Below are positions 34,749 through 44,749 of a DNA stretch of 64,000 bases, piece after piece; position 1 is the first letter of the stretch, and each line of letters opens with the position of its first letter. The stretch is from Micromonospora luteifusca. Lineage in GTDB: Bacteria; Actinomycetota; Actinomycetes; Mycobacteriales; Micromonosporaceae. The stretch is from assembly GCF_016907275.1 (NCBI RefSeq), contig NZ_JAFBBP010000001.1, positions 992,001-1,056,000 on the forward strand, given 5' to 3'. The notes beneath the pieces are model-generated. The model was given only the letters and a program-made list of their open reading frames with translations. It made no database searches and had not been told where the DNA came from. Position numbers and translations under genes: made by a program.

Positions 34749-35870
34749 ATGACCAGGGAACTCACGGCATCCGAGGCGCTCGACCTGCGGATGACGAGCC
34801 TGCTGTTGCGGGCCCACCCGAGCGCCCGACCCGGTGGCGTCGCCGACGTGGTCGAGTGGTTCGGCGCGATGCAGGCGCAGGATCTGGCGAGTGGCCTGTG
34901 GTCGTTGGGCGCTCGGCTGCCGGGGCGGACCGTCGCCGACGTGCAGGCGGCGCTGGAGCGGCGCGAGGCGCTGCGCACGTGGCCGATGCGGGGCACCGTG
35001 CACCTCGTCCCACCCGCCGACGCCCGCTGGATGCTGGAGCTGACCGGCGTCCGCTCGCTGGCGGGCGCGGCGACCCGCCGGGCGCAGCTCGGGCTCACCG
35101 ACGCGGACGCGGACCGGGCGGTGGACGTGCTCGGCGCCGCGTTGGCCGGCGGGGGCCGGCTCACTCGGGGCGAGTGCCTGGCGGTCTTTCGCGCGGCGGG
35201 TGTGGCGACCGACGGTCAGCGCGGCTACCACCTGCTCTGGTACGCGAGTGTGCGCGGGGTGACCTGCGTGGCACCCAACGTCGGCACCGAGCAGACCTTC
35301 GCTCTGCTCGACGAGTGGGCGCCCGAGCAACGCCACCTGGATCGGGACGAGGCGCTGGCCCTGCTCGCCCACCGCTACGCCCGCGGGCACGGGCCGGTCA
35401 CTGCCCGCGAGTTCGCCGGCTGGAGCGGCCTCACCCTGACCGACGCGCGGCGCGGGCTCGCCGCCGCCGCCGACGTGCTGCGCACCGTACGGGTGGAGGA
35501 CGAGCCGATGCACGTCGACGCGGCGCTGGCCGACATCGCGTTGGCGGACGCGCGGACGTCGCTGGACGACGTGCTCGCGCTGCCCGGGTTCGATGAGTAC
35601 CTGCTCGGCTACCGGGACCGCACGCTGATGCTCGACCCGGCGCACCAGGCGGCCGTGGTGCCGGGCAACAACGGCATCTTCCAGGCCACGGTGGTGCGCG
35701 CCGGCCGGGTCGTGGGGGTGTGGAAGCGCAAGATCGGCCGGTCCGGGGTCACTGTGACGATCCAGCCGCTGACGACGCTGGACGCTGCCACGCGCGCCCG
35801 GGTGGAGCAGGCGCTGGGGCGGTACGCCGACTTCCTCGGGCTGCCGGCCCGCTACGACTGGTTGGCCTGA
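34749..35870 (+). CDS. Winged-helix DNA-binding domain protein (HTH_42 / YcaQ-AlkX group)
   Basis: 373 residues from ATG 34749 (GGGGAAGG upstream). Family landmarks are MQAQDLASGLWSLGARLPGR, LRTWPMRGTVHLVPPADARW, REFAGWSGLTLTDARRGL and LPGFDEYLLGYRDRTLML near the C-terminus. This group includes interstrand-crosslink DNA glycosylases (YcaQ, AlkX), but many actinobacterial members are uncharacterised. The QxQ-type catalytic motif of AlkZ/YcaQ appears here as MQAQD. Single gene, divergent from the DUF4190-like gene. Confidence 0.85.
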   Translation: MTRELTASEALDLRMTSLLLRAHPSARPGGVADVVEWFGAMQAQDLASGLWSLGARLPGRTVADVQAALERREALRTWPMRGTVHLVPPADARWMLELTGVRSLAGAATRRAQLGLTDADADRAVDVLGAALAGGGRLTRGECLAVFRAAGVATDGQRGYHLLWYASVRGVTCVAPNVGTEQTFALLDEWAPEQRHLDRDEALALLAHRYARGHGPVTAREFAGWSGLTLTDARRGLAAAADVLRTVRVEDEPMHVDAALADIALADARTSLDDVLALPGFDEYLLGYRDRTLMLDPAHQAAVVPGNNGIFQATVVRAGRVVGVWKRKIGRSGVTVTIQPLTTLDAATRARVEQALGRYADFLGLPARYDWLA

Positions 35871-35903
35871 CCGCTGCCCGACCTGCCGCCAATGCCGCAG
35901 GGT

Positions 35904-35944
35904 CACGACGAGGGCCGGCGGGCGAACCCACCGGCCCCGTCGTG
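35904..35944. terminator. Hairpin between the winged-helix gene and the sugC-like gene
   Basis: CACGACG-GGGCCGG pairs with CCGGCCCCGTCGTG around a short GC-rich loop. It lies 33 bp past one stop and 9 bp from the other, so it fits a bidirectional terminator. Confidence 0.7.
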
Positions 35945-35953
35945 GCGGCGCCG

Positions 35954-37162
<1,209 letters not shown>

Positions 37163-37172
37163 GACTACTCAC

Positions 37173-38009
37173 CTATCCCTTGACTGCGCCGGAGGTCAGG
37201 CCGGACACGATGCGGCGCTGGAAGAAGAGGACGAACAGGATGATCGGAACGGTGATCACCACGGCGGCGGCGCAGATCGCCCCGGTGGGGTCCTCGAACT
37301 GCGACGCGCCGGTGAAGAACGACAACGCGGCCGGCACGGTGCGTGACCGCTCGGTGGAGGTCAGCGAGATGGCGAACAGGAAGTCGTTCCAACAGAAGAT
37401 GAAGACCAGGATCGCCGTGGTGAACAACCCGGGCGCGGCCAGCGGAGCGATCACCCGCCGGAACGCCTGCGCCTGGGTGGCGCCGTCCATCTTCGCCGCT
37501 TTTTCCAGATCCCACGGGATCTGTTTGAAGAACGCCGACAGCGTGTAGATCGCCAGCGGCAGCGCGAAGGTGATGTACGGCAGGATCAGCCCGGGCCAGG
37601 TGTCGAAGATCTTGAGCTGACGCTCGATCTCGAACAGCGGCGACACCAGCGACACCTGCGGGAACATCGCGATGAGCAGCGAGACGCCGACCAGCAGCCG
37701 CTTGCCGGGGAAGTCCAGCCGGCTGATCGCGTACGCGGCCATCGCGCCGAGCACCACCGCGATCAGCGTGGCGATCAACGCGATGCCGATCGAGTTGACC
37801 AGCGCCCGGACGAACTGGTCGGTTTCGAAGATCGTCCGGTAGTTGTCCAGCGTCCACTCCCGGGGGATGAACTTCCCGTCGGTGAGGGTGGCCGGCGTCT
37901 TGAACGACAGCGAGGCGATCCACAGCACCGGGACCATCGCGAAGACGACCACGAGGACGTCCAGCAGACCCCAGCGCACCTTCGCCCGCGCAGTGGTTTC
38001 GACAGCCAT
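37173..38009 (-). CDS. sugB: Sugar ABC importer permease (MalG/SugB type)
   Basis: 278 residues with six membrane helices. The EAA loop reads [20 protein letters not shown], with the conserved Gly, and contacts the ATPase. The C-terminal [12 protein letters not shown] matches MalG-type ends. ATG 38009 starts 1 bp past the stop of the partner permease. It forms the membrane channel with SugA and imports a disaccharide, trehalose if the LpqY assignment is right. Confidence 0.92.
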   Translation of the reverse strand: MAVETTARAKVRWGLLDVLVVVFAMVPVLWIASLSFKTPATLTDGKFIPREWTLDNYRTIFETDQFVRALVNSIGIALIATLIAVVLGAMAAYAISRLDFPGKRLLVGVSLLIAMFPQVSLVSPLFEIERQLKIFDTWPGLILPYITFALPLAIYTLSAFFKQIPWDLEKAAKMDGATQAQAFRRVIAPLAAPGLFTTAILVFIFCWNDFLFAISLTSTERSRTVPAALSFFTGASQFEDPTGAICAAAVVITVPIILFVLFFQRRIVSGLTSGAVKG

Positions 38010-38010
38010 G

Positions 38011-39006
38011 TCAGCGCCTCTCGGAGTCGTCGCTGCCGGGGGCAGCGGTGCCGAACAGCTTCACGAAGACGAAGGCGATGATCGCCACGGTGATGAAGAT
38101 CAGCACCGACATCGTCGAGCCGATACCGAGGTTGAGACCCCGGAGCAGGTTGTTGTAGGCGAGCATCGACACCGACGACGTCTCGTTGCCTCCGGCGGTG
38201 AGCACGAAGATGTTGTCGAAGACCCGGAACGCGTCCAGCGTGCGGAACAGCAGCGCGACCAGGATCGCCGGCTTCATCACCGGCAGCATCACCTTCGTGA
38301 ACTTCTGCCAGGCGGTCGCGCCGTCGGTGGAGGCCGCCTTGAGCAGGTCCTCCGGCACCAGCGCCAGCCCGGCCATCAGCAGCAGCGCCATGAACGGGGT
38401 GGTCTTCCAGATCTCCGCGAGCATGATGATCGCCAGGGCGCTGGCCCGTTCTGTGAGCGGCGCACCGTCACTGAACAGGTCGGCCAGGTAGCCGGTGCCG
38501 GGCGTCCAGGCGTACCGCCAGGAGAACGCGGCGACCACGGTGACGATCCCGTACGGGATCAGCGCCGAGGTCCGGACCAGGCCGCGACCGACCAGGGTGC
38601 GGTGCATGATGATCGCCAGGCCCATGCCGAGCACCAGCTCGACGGCCACGGTGACCACCGTGATCAGCGTTGTCACCCCGAACGCGGTCCACCAGAACTC
38701 GTTGCTGAGCACGGTGACGTAGTTCTCCAGGCCGATGAACTCGCGCTGGTCCGGGAAGCGCAGGTCGTAGCGCTGCAACGACAGCCAGAACGAATAGATG
38801 ATCGGGTACGCGGTCACTGCGACCATGACCAGCGCCGCGGGCGCGCAGAGCAGCAGGCCGAGCTTGCGTTCGGCCTTCTTGTTCTCGCTCAACGGCGACT
38901 TGCGACGGCTGCCGCGTTGGGTGGGCACGGTGGCACGCTGGCCGGTGGATCCGCTGGTCTCGTCGGCGGCGACATCGGCGCCGGTCGGCGTGGCGTTGAT
39001 GCTCAC
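38011..39006 (-). CDS. sugA: Sugar ABC importer permease (MalF/SugA type)
   Basis: 331 residues. A polar N-terminal tail of about 45 residues precedes six membrane helices ([20 protein letters not shown] at the first). The EAA loop reads [20 protein letters not shown]. The C-terminus includes [23 protein letters not shown] 39006 overlaps the binding-protein stop (ATGA). With SugB it builds the translocation path. Confidence 0.92.
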   Translation of the reverse strand: MSINATPTGADVAADETSGSTGQRATVPTQRGSRRKSPLSENKKAERKLGLLLCAPAALVMVAVTAYPIIYSFWLSLQRYDLRFPDQREFIGLENYVTVLSNEFWWTAFGVTTLITVVTVAVELVLGMGLAIIMHRTLVGRGLVRTSALIPYGIVTVVAAFSWRYAWTPGTGYLADLFSDGAPLTERASALAIIMLAEIWKTTPFMALLLMAGLALVPEDLLKAASTDGATAWQKFTKVMLPVMKPAILVALLFRTLDAFRVFDNIFVLTAGGNETSSVSMLAYNNLLRGLNLGIGSTMSVLIFITVAIIAFVFVKLFGTAAPGSDDSERR

Positions 39007-40289
39007 GGCAGGACCCCCTTCGACTGGAGGGCGTCGGCGATGGCGTCGCGCAGCTCGTCCGCGGTCTGCTGCGGGCGGATGCCCGACGGCGGGGACAGGA
39101 TCGCCGACATCACTGTGGAGATGCTCTGGTAGGCCGGGGTCAGCGGACGGGTCGCCGGGTCCTTCAGCTCCTCCAGGATGGTGTCCTTCATGGGGTACGC
39201 CTCGGTCATCTCCGGCTCGTCGTAGACCTCCTCGATGGTGGGTGGCACACCGTCGTTGATGGCGGAGAACTTCTGGTGCTCGGCGCTACGGATGCACCGG
39301 GCGGCCTCGAACGACAGCTCCGGGTGCTTCGAGTAGGAGCTGACCGCCAGGTTGACCCCGCCGATGGTGACCTTGCTGGGGGTGCCCTCGTCGACGCCGG
39401 GGATCCGGGCCCAGCCGACCTGCTTGGCCAGCTCCGGGTCCGCCTCCTGCAGGGCCGGGTAGACGAACGGCCAGTTCACCTGGAACGCGCCCGAGCCGGA
39501 CTGGAACTCCAGCCGCACCGGGTCCTCGGTGGCGTTGCTGAACGACGGCGAGGTCACGCCCGACGTGGCGAAGCGGCGGAGCTGCTCCAGCGCCCGAACC
39601 GTGCCCTCGTCCATCTCGGCCTTCGTGCCGTCGTCGTTGAGGATCTTCCCACCGGCGCTCTCGGCCAGGGTGTTGTAGAGGACGACCAGACCCTCGTACT
39701 GGGCGCCCATGGTGAGCACCTGGTACGGCTTGCCCTGGTCCTTCAGCTGCTGGGCCGCGCTGATCATCTGGTCCCAGGTCGTCGGCGGCTGGGGCACCAG
39801 GTCCTTGCGGTACCAGAGCAGTTGGACGTTGGTGTTCTTCGGCGCCGCGTACAGCTTGTCTTCGTAGCGGGCGGTCTCCAGCGGCCCGGCGAGGGTGCCC
39901 TGCTCGACCTCGGCCTTGTCCTGGCCGGTCCACTCGCGGATCCAGTCGGCGCTGGCGAACTCCTGGGTCCAGGTCACGTCCAGGCCGAGCAGGTCCATCC
40001 CGCTGTCCTCGGCGGCCAGCCGGCGCACCATCTGCACCCGCTGGTCGTCGGCCTGCCGGGGCAGCACCCGGTAGGCGATCTCGTACCGCCCCTGGGCCTG
40101 GGCGTTGCAGTCGTCGACGACCTTCTGCAGGTTCTGCTCGGGCGGGTAATACAGGTTGAGTGTCGGTGGGCCACCAGTGTCGTCCGCGCCGCACGCGGCC
40201 AGCGGCGCGAGCAGCGCCATCGCGGCGGCCGCCGCTCCGAGCCGAACAATCGGCCGACGCCGGTGTCGAGCCGTTTCGGGGTCCGTCAT
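39003..40289 (-). CDS. lpqY: Sugar ABC substrate-binding lipoprotein (LpqY-like)
   Basis: 428 residues from ATG 40289. The signal peptide ends in a lipobox (LLAPLAAC), so it is a membrane-anchored lipoprotein. The mature part has DQRVQMVRRLAAEDSGMDLL, GLDVTWTQEFASADWIREW, YAAPKNTNVQLLWYRKDL and QVNWPFVYPAL, close to mycobacterial LpqY, the trehalose receptor of LpqY-SugABC. The order lpqY-sugA-sugB-sugC is conserved. Trehalose import is a reasonable inference; maltose-type substrates remain possible. Confidence 0.85.
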   Translation of the reverse strand: MTDPETARHRRRPIVRLGAAAAAMALLAPLAACGADDTGGPPTLNLYYPPEQNLQKVVDDCNAQAQGRYEIAYRVLPRQADDQRVQMVRRLAAEDSGMDLLGLDVTWTQEFASADWIREWTGQDKAEVEQGTLAGPLETARYEDKLYAAPKNTNVQLLWYRKDLVPQPPTTWDQMISAAQQLKDQGKPYQVLTMGAQYEGLVVLYNTLAESAGGKILNDDGTKAEMDEGTVRALEQLRRFATSGVTSPSFSNATEDPVRLEFQSGSGAFQVNWPFVYPALQEADPELAKQVGWARIPGVDEGTPSKVTIGGVNLAVSSYSKHPELSFEAARCIRSAEHQKFSAINDGVPPTIEEVYDEPEMTEAYPMKDTILEELKDPATRPLTPAYQSISTVMSAILSPPSGIRPQQTADELRDAIADALQSKGVLP

Positions 40290-40498
40290 CGCCCTCCCCC
40301 TCTCTTCGGCGAAGACCGGGGAGGGGCATCCGCGCCCCGGCGCACGGCGAGCCGTCTCCAAGCCGGGAAGCTGCGGAAACACTCCGGCTCGGATGCTCTG
40401 TGCGGCTACACTGCCCCACCCGTGAAGCCGCGAAACCTGGCTGTCACAGCGAGTGTCCGTGCAGTGGCGCGGCAGTATGACAGGTGTAAGCTGCGCGT

Positions 40499-40822
40499 AT
40501 GACAGAGCCTCAGCGCCGCTTCACGATCTCCGTTCCCCCGGACGTGGGTCAGATCCTGGAGAGCCAGGGCAACCGCATGGCCAGTGCCTACGTCACGGAG
40601 TCGGTGCGTCGACGCAGGCGGGTGGAGGAGCACAAGGAATTGCTGCTCGCCGCCGGCATTCACGTCACCGAGCAGGGTGTCGCTGAGGCTCGGGCACGCC
40701 GCCTGGGCGTGGAAGCCGAGTGGCCCCCGGAGCGGTTCGAGGCCGAGCGCGCAAAGATCCGCGCCGTCATGGAGGCCGAGATGAACGGCGACGATGCTGC
40801 TCCCCGCGCCGACGCCGCATGA
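40499..40822 (+). CDS. Ribbon-helix-helix-like antitoxin candidate
   Basis: 107 residues from ATG 40499. The start PQRRFTISVPPDVGQILESQ fits a short beta strand followed by a helix, as in RHH repressors, then MASAYVTESVRRRRRVEEH. A long charged helical tail follows (RFEAERAKIRAVMEAEMNGD), suited to binding a toxin. The stop overlaps the ATG of the PIN-like gene (ATGA). The layout is that of a type II toxin-antitoxin pair with the antitoxin first. Confidence 0.72.
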   Translation: MTEPQRRFTISVPPDVGQILESQGNRMASAYVTESVRRRRRVEEHKELLLAAGIHVTEQGVAEARARRLGVEAEWPPERFEAERAKIRAVMEAEMNGDDAAPRADAA

Positions 40823-41217
40823 CCTCGGAGACGACACCACCGGTCCGGCTGGTCCTGGACCGGTCGGCCCTGCTGGGATACGCCGTCCTCCGGACGGTGC
40901 ACGTGGGCGAACCCGTCCACGAGGTCATCGAGGACGGGGTGCGGTTCGGGGTGCCGGTGGTGGCAGCCGCCGAAGCTCTGAACATGGCAACCGGCAAGGA
41001 CCTGGCCCTGCTGCACAAGCTGCTGGCCCTGCCCGCCTGCGCACTGCTACCGGAGCGGGCGCAGGACCTGCCGGAGCTGACCTTCTGGCAGCGCAGGACC
41101 CGCCGCTTCGACCTGGCGGCAGCCGCCGTGGCGGGCCTGACCCACGACGCCGCGGTTCTCACCGGCGAGGGACCCGGGTACTCCGACGGGGTGCCGCTGA
41201 TCCACTTCCCGGGATGA
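40819..41217 (+). CDS. PIN-like domain protein, toxin candidate
   Basis: 132 residues from ATG 40819. Possible PIN acidic residues are Asp in RLVLDRSALLGYA, Glu in VVAAAEALNM and Asp in RFDLAAAAVAGLTHDAAVLT. It ends GVPLIHFPG. PIN toxins are RNases that cleave tRNA or rRNA. The third acidic pair is less clear than in VapC, so activity is uncertain. Coupled to the RHH-like gene; convergent, 18 bp away, with the next gene. Confidence 0.65.
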   Translation: MTSETTPPVRLVLDRSALLGYAVLRTVHVGEPVHEVIEDGVRFGVPVVAAAEALNMATGKDLALLHKLLALPACALLPERAQDLPELTFWQRRTRRFDLAAAAVAGLTHDAAVLTGEGPGYSDGVPLIHFPG

Positions 41218-41235
41218 ACCACGGCGAGCCGAGCG

Positions 41236-41490
41236 TCAGCTCCGGGCCCTCGCCCAGGAGAGGAAGCGCTCGGTCATCCGGGCCGGCGGATGATCCGGGT
41301 GGAGTTGGGTGAGCTGGTTCGTCGCCTCGTGCATCAGGGTGCCGAGGTAGATGAGCAGTGCGGTCCGGCTGGCCCGGTACTCCGTCAACAGGGCGAGCTT
41401 GGCCGGCTGGCAGGGCCACTCCCTGCCACAGTTCCGGCACCGCCACAGCGGGCGCATGGCGACGTGCGGGACGGGCGGCCGGACCACCAT
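41236..41490 (-). CDS. Small Cys-containing protein next to an Xre/DUF397 pair
   Basis: About 84 residues from ATG 41490. LWRCRNCGREWPC has a C-x2-C plus a nearby Cys, suggesting a small metal site. A helical region follows (PAKLALLTEYRASRTALLIY, then GTLMHEATNQLTQLHPD). Similar short proteins occur beside Xre/DUF397 genes in Micromonosporaceae, sometimes labelled flavin reductase without good reason. The frame is open further upstream (to 41694) but that part is low-complexity. Function unknown. Confidence 0.6.
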   Translation of the reverse strand: MVVRPPVPHVAMRPLWRCRNCGREWPCQPAKLALLTEYRASRTALLIYLGTLMHEATNQLTQLHPDHPPARMTERFLSWARARS

Positions 41491-41769
41491 CACCGCCACC
41501 GCACCGCGGGCTGCTGGTCTATCGGGCTGAACACATCGACCTCCTCGGGGACGGGGAAGGGGCCGCTCCCGCACGGGGGAAACGGGAGCGACCCCGGGTG
41601 CAGGGCCCACCGCCGCCATTCCGGCCACCAGCGGACCCGCCACTGGTGACAGTGTGGTGATGACGCGACTACCGTCGATACGTGCTCGCGTCATCCGTGC
41701 AGCTCAGCCGTCCAGGTGAGCACCCATGAGGGACAGGCCGAGCCACACTGAGCGAAGGTTGGGGAATTG

Positions 41770-42570
41770 ATGGGGACCGTCACCGACTACGTGCTGGAGG
41801 AGCTACGCCTGTTCCGGGCGGCGACAGGGCTCAGTCAGGACGACTTCGGCAAGGGCATCGGGTATTCGGGCTCGCACGTCAGCTCGGTGGAGACCGGCGG
41901 ACGACCACCCACAAAGGAGTACATGCGGGCTGTCGACGCCCACCACGAGACCAGCGGACGATTCCTGCGCATGCTGGAGAGGTTGGCCCAGCTCGACGCA
42001 GAGCCGGCCTGGCTCCGCGAGTGGATCGAGTTCGAGCGGGAGGCGACCACGCTGCGCTGGTTCGAGCTGGCGTACGTGCCGGGTCTGCTCCAGACCGAGC
42101 GGTACGCCCGCGCGACGCTGGCCGGTGGCCGGTTCGACGCGGAGGACGTGGACCGGATTGTCGCCTCCCGGCTGGAGCGGCAGGCGATCCTCCAGCGTCC
42201 TCGCCCGCCTCAGCTCATCGCCGTCCTGGACGAGGCCGTGCTGCGTCGGCCGGTGCTCGACCAGCCGGGGCTGATGGTCGAGCAGTGTGAGCACCTGGTC
42301 AAACTGGCGGCGGCGGAGCATATCCAGGTGCACATCGTGCCGGCGGATGCTGGTATGTACCTGGGGATGGGCGGCCAGTTCATCCTCGCCGAGATGCCGG
42401 ACGGCGAGCGCGTGACCTATGCCGACAACCAGCTCACCGCGCAGATCGTCGATGCGCCGGCCGACGTCGCTAAGCTGGCGAAGACATGGGAGATCGTGCG
42501 GAACGAAGCGCTTCCGCGCCGGCAGTCAATCGACCTGATCAAGGAAGTGGCGAAGTCATGGACATGCTGA
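41770..42570 (+). CDS. Xre-family regulator with DUF5753
   Basis: 266 residues from ATG 41770. N-terminal helix-turn-helix: LFRAATGLSQDDFGKGIGYS, then GSHVSSVETGGRPPTKEYMR. The DUF5753 ligand-type domain has WFELAYVPGLLQTERYARA, LDEAVLRRPVLDQPGLMVEQ and IHIVPADAGMY-like sequence. These regulators are abundant in Streptomyces and Micromonospora and are coupled to DUF397 proteins, as here (13-nt overlap). They often control development or secondary metabolism. The target is not visible. Confidence 0.93.
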   Translation: MGTVTDYVLEELRLFRAATGLSQDDFGKGIGYSGSHVSSVETGGRPPTKEYMRAVDAHHETSGRFLRMLERLAQLDAEPAWLREWIEFEREATTLRWFELAYVPGLLQTERYARATLAGGRFDAEDVDRIVASRLERQAILQRPRPPQLIAVLDEAVLRRPVLDQPGLMVEQCEHLVKLAAAEHIQVHIVPADAGMYLGMGGQFILAEMPDGERVTYADNQLTAQIVDAPADVAKLAKTWEIVRNEALPRRQSIDLIKEVAKSWTC

Positions 42571-42752
42571 CCCCGCAGTGGCGGAAGTCGACCAGGTCCG
42601 GCGGCAACGGCGGTGCCTGTGTCGAGGTCGCCGACAACCTGCCGCACGTGGTCCTGGTGCGCGACACCAAGGACCGCGACGGCGGCACCCTGCACGTCGA
42701 CCCGGCGGCCTGGAAGGCGTTCGTCGGTTACGCCAGGCAGCACGGATCGTGA
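42558..42752 (+). CDS. DUF397 protein
   Basis: 64 residues from ATG 42558. WRKSTRSGGNGGACVEVADN and VLVRDTKDRDGGTLHVDPAA, then WKAFV, are the DUF397 signature. It overlaps the end of the Xre gene by 13 nt, the standard arrangement. DUF397 proteins act with or against their Xre partner, in a way recalling toxin-antitoxin or anti-regulator pairs. Confidence 0.95.
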   Translation: MDMLTPQWRKSTRSGGNGGACVEVADNLPHVVLVRDTKDRDGGTLHVDPAAWKAFVGYARQHGS

Positions 42753-43450
42753 TCGCACGCTTCAAGGATCTCTGTCTGGATGCCGCGGACCCGCTCGCCC
42801 TGGGCGCCTTCTGGGCCCGGGTGCTCAACGCAGACGTGGCCGACGCCGGCGACGGCGACACCCGGGTCGACCCCCGCTCGGCACGCTCGAACGCCGAGTC
42901 GATCTGGGTCAACCGGGTGCCCGAGCCTCGGGTCGGCAAGACCCGCGTACACCTGGATCTGCGGTTGGCCGACGCGGAGCCGGCGGCGTTGCTCGCGGAT
43001 GGCGCCCGAGTGGTCCGCGAACCGGACAGCCACGCGCACTGGTGGGTGCTCGACGACCCGGAGGGCAACGAATTCTGCGCGTTCCCCGCCAAGGAAGGCA
43101 CCCGGCCCGGCCCGTTCGAGCTGGTCGTCGACTCGACCGACCCGGCCGCCCAGGCGACCTGGTGGGCTGGTGTGCTCGGCGGTGCCGTCGAGTACGGGTC
43201 GACCGACTCGTCGGTGGTCGACGCCTCCGGCTTCCCCTGGGACTACTGGGTCTTCACCGGGGTGCCCGAGCCCAAGACGGTCAAGAACCGGCTGCACTGG
43301 GACGTCGATCTGGTCGACCCGGAGCCCACCGCGCTGATCGGCGCCGGTGCGACGCTGTTGCGGGAGCCCAGCGCGCGCAGCAACTGGTGGGTGCTGGCCG
43401 ACCCGGAGGGCAACGAGTTCTGTGCCTTCGCACCGCGGTCTATTGGGTGA
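42749..43450 (+). CDS. Two-module VOC (glyoxalase-like) protein
   Basis: 233 residues from GTG 42749, which overlaps the DUF397 stop (GTGA). Two homologous halves each end in the same motif: HWWVLDDPEGNEFCAFP and NWWVLADPEGNEFCAFAP. Each half has the VOC beta-alpha-beta-beta-beta pattern (DPLALGAFWARVL; DPAAQATWWAGVL). The last Glu of each EGNEFC motif fits the VOC metal-ligand position. Possible roles are antibiotic sequestration, dioxygenase or lyase; specificity cannot be read. Confidence 0.88.
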   Translation: MIARFKDLCLDAADPLALGAFWARVLNADVADAGDGDTRVDPRSARSNAESIWVNRVPEPRVGKTRVHLDLRLADAEPAALLADGARVVREPDSHAHWWVLDDPEGNEFCAFPAKEGTRPGPFELVVDSTDPAAQATWWAGVLGGAVEYGSTDSSVVDASGFPWDYWVFTGVPEPKTVKNRLHWDVDLVDPEPTALIGAGATLLREPSARSNWWVLADPEGNEFCAFAPRSIG

Positions 43451-43635
43451 ACGACCGACTACCGAGCGCGGGCGGTGTCCGCTAGCGTTTTCCCAACGCC
43501 GCAGCCAGTGCGTTCGCCGCCGCCGTCGACACGCCTCCGGCCCATCCCAGCCTGCCCGATCGGTTGGTAATCGCGGGAACGCCCCACCGCCGCTCCCCCG
43601 GTTCGGCAGGATCGTCCCAACGAGGAGGTGCCGTC

Positions 43636-44067
43636 GTGCAGGACACCCGCGCTCTCGCCCTGACGTTCGAGGTGAGCGGCCTGCCACCGGTCAAGACCGA
43701 AGCGTTGTCCATCTTCGCCGCCGGGCATCGGCAGGCGACGAGGGTCCGCGACCTGCTCCAAGCCGCCCTCACGGCGGCCCAGCGCACCGGTTGGACGCCG
43801 TTGCCCGGGCCGATCGAGGTGGACCTGGTCCTGCGCTGCCCGCCCGGGCACCGGACGAACGACGCCAGCACCCTGCTCGGCGGCGTCTGCGCGGTGCTGC
43901 AGGACAAGAAGCGGGTGTCGACCATCGGCCTCGCCCACCTCGGCGTGCTGGTGGACGTCGCCCTCTACGACGACGACCGGCAGATCCGCCGATTGTCGTA
44001 CCAGGAGGAACCGGCGGAAACCTTCTCGTATCGGGTGCGGGTCGCGGCCGTACCGACCGGGGTTTGA
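43636..44067 (+). CDS. RusA-like Holliday-junction resolvase fold protein (tentative)
   Basis: 143 residues from GTG 43636, behind GAGGAGG. ALALTFEVSGLPPVKTEALS opens it, then PIEVDLVLRCPPGHRTNDAS, LLGGVCAVLQDKKR and DVALYDDDRQIRRLSYQEE. The N-D-x-x-x-L-L with a later Y-D-D-D-R-Q-I resembles RusA (D-x-D-N-L and D-D-x-Q-I). The first acidic pair is reduced to one Asp, so activity is doubtful. RusA genes are usually phage-derived; no phage genes surround this one. Confidence 0.5.
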   Translation: MQDTRALALTFEVSGLPPVKTEALSIFAAGHRQATRVRDLLQAALTAAQRTGWTPLPGPIEVDLVLRCPPGHRTNDASTLLGGVCAVLQDKKRVSTIGLAHLGVLVDVALYDDDRQIRRLSYQEEPAETFSYRVRVAAVPTGV

Positions 44068-44114
44068 CCGACGTTCGCGGTGGGGTACCGCGGACGCCGA
44101 CGAAGGGAGCACCG

Positions 44115-44390
44115 ATGTCGGAGCCACATGTCACGCTCGACCCGCGCGGGCTCGACCCTGTGCAGCAGAAGCTGCGGGGCCCGCTGGAGGAGCAGCTGAC
44201 CTCGGCGCTTCAGGCAGCCACCGACCGGGTCCGTACCGGCTACGCCGGCGAGCCGGTCGAGCAGGTCTGCCAGCGGCTGTTGGAGGAGACCCGCTCCGGG
44301 TTGCATCCCGACATCGCGGCCGGGTTCAACCCGGACATGGACGAGTTCTGCAGGGTGGCGGTGGCGATCGTCCGGGGCGAGGTTTCCTGA
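44115..44390 (+). CDS. Small helical protein of unknown function
   Basis: 91 residues from ATG 44115 behind AAGGGAG. Predicted helices: DPVQQKLRGPLEEQLTSALQ, VEQVCQRLLEETRSGL and MDEFCRVAVAIVRGEVS. No membrane segment or known motif. It lies 47 bp after the RusA-like gene and before a strong terminator, so the two may share a transcript. Confidence 0.75.
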   Translation: MSEPHVTLDPRGLDPVQQKLRGPLEEQLTSALQAATDRVRTGYAGEPVEQVCQRLLEETRSGLHPDIAAGFNPDMDEFCRVAVAIVRGEVS

Positions 44391-44417
44391 CCGGCACGGC
44401 CACCCGGTTGATGTGGT

Positions 44418-44453
44418 GGTCAGAGCCGGGCCCGCAACGACCCGGCTCTGACC
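44418..44453 (+). terminator. 13-bp perfect hairpin
   Basis: GGTCAGAGCCGGG pairs exactly with CCCGGCTCTGACC around a 10-nt loop, 27 bp after the preceding stop. The rest of the 44391-44749 gap contains no gene that I can support. Confidence 0.85.
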
Positions 44454-44668
44454 CCGACCGTCCGACCGTTCTGCACTCAGCTCCACGGTGCGCATCCGCC
44501 GGACGCTCGGCACGCGCCCGGCGAGTCCCCCCCGGCCGAGAGCGCCGGCCCAGGTTAGGCGGGTCGTGCGGTGCCGGACAAGCGCAGCGGGGCCAATAGC
44601 GGCATGACTGATCTCAGAATGGAAAAACGGCATGTCGCCGTAACGCGGCTCTGCTCGCCAGCGCTATT

Positions 44669-44746
44669 CGGGTCGCCGCCCGCAGTGGGCTGTTCGGGTC
44701 GCCGCCCGGAGCGGGCTGTTCGGGTCGCCCCCCGGAGTGGTCGGGG
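44669..44746. repeat. Three tandem 26-bp repeats
   Basis: Units at 44669, 44695 and 44721 begin CGGGTCGCC. The first two differ at two of 26 bases, and the third diverges at its end. They abut the stop of the HAD gene (44750) on its downstream side. Too few and without spacers for a CRISPR array. Confidence 0.85.
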
Positions 44747-44749
44747 CGG

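Noticed and set aside
44669..44746. Short CRISPR or attachment-site array
   Set aside because: Only three contiguous units, no spacers and no cas or integrase gene nearby.
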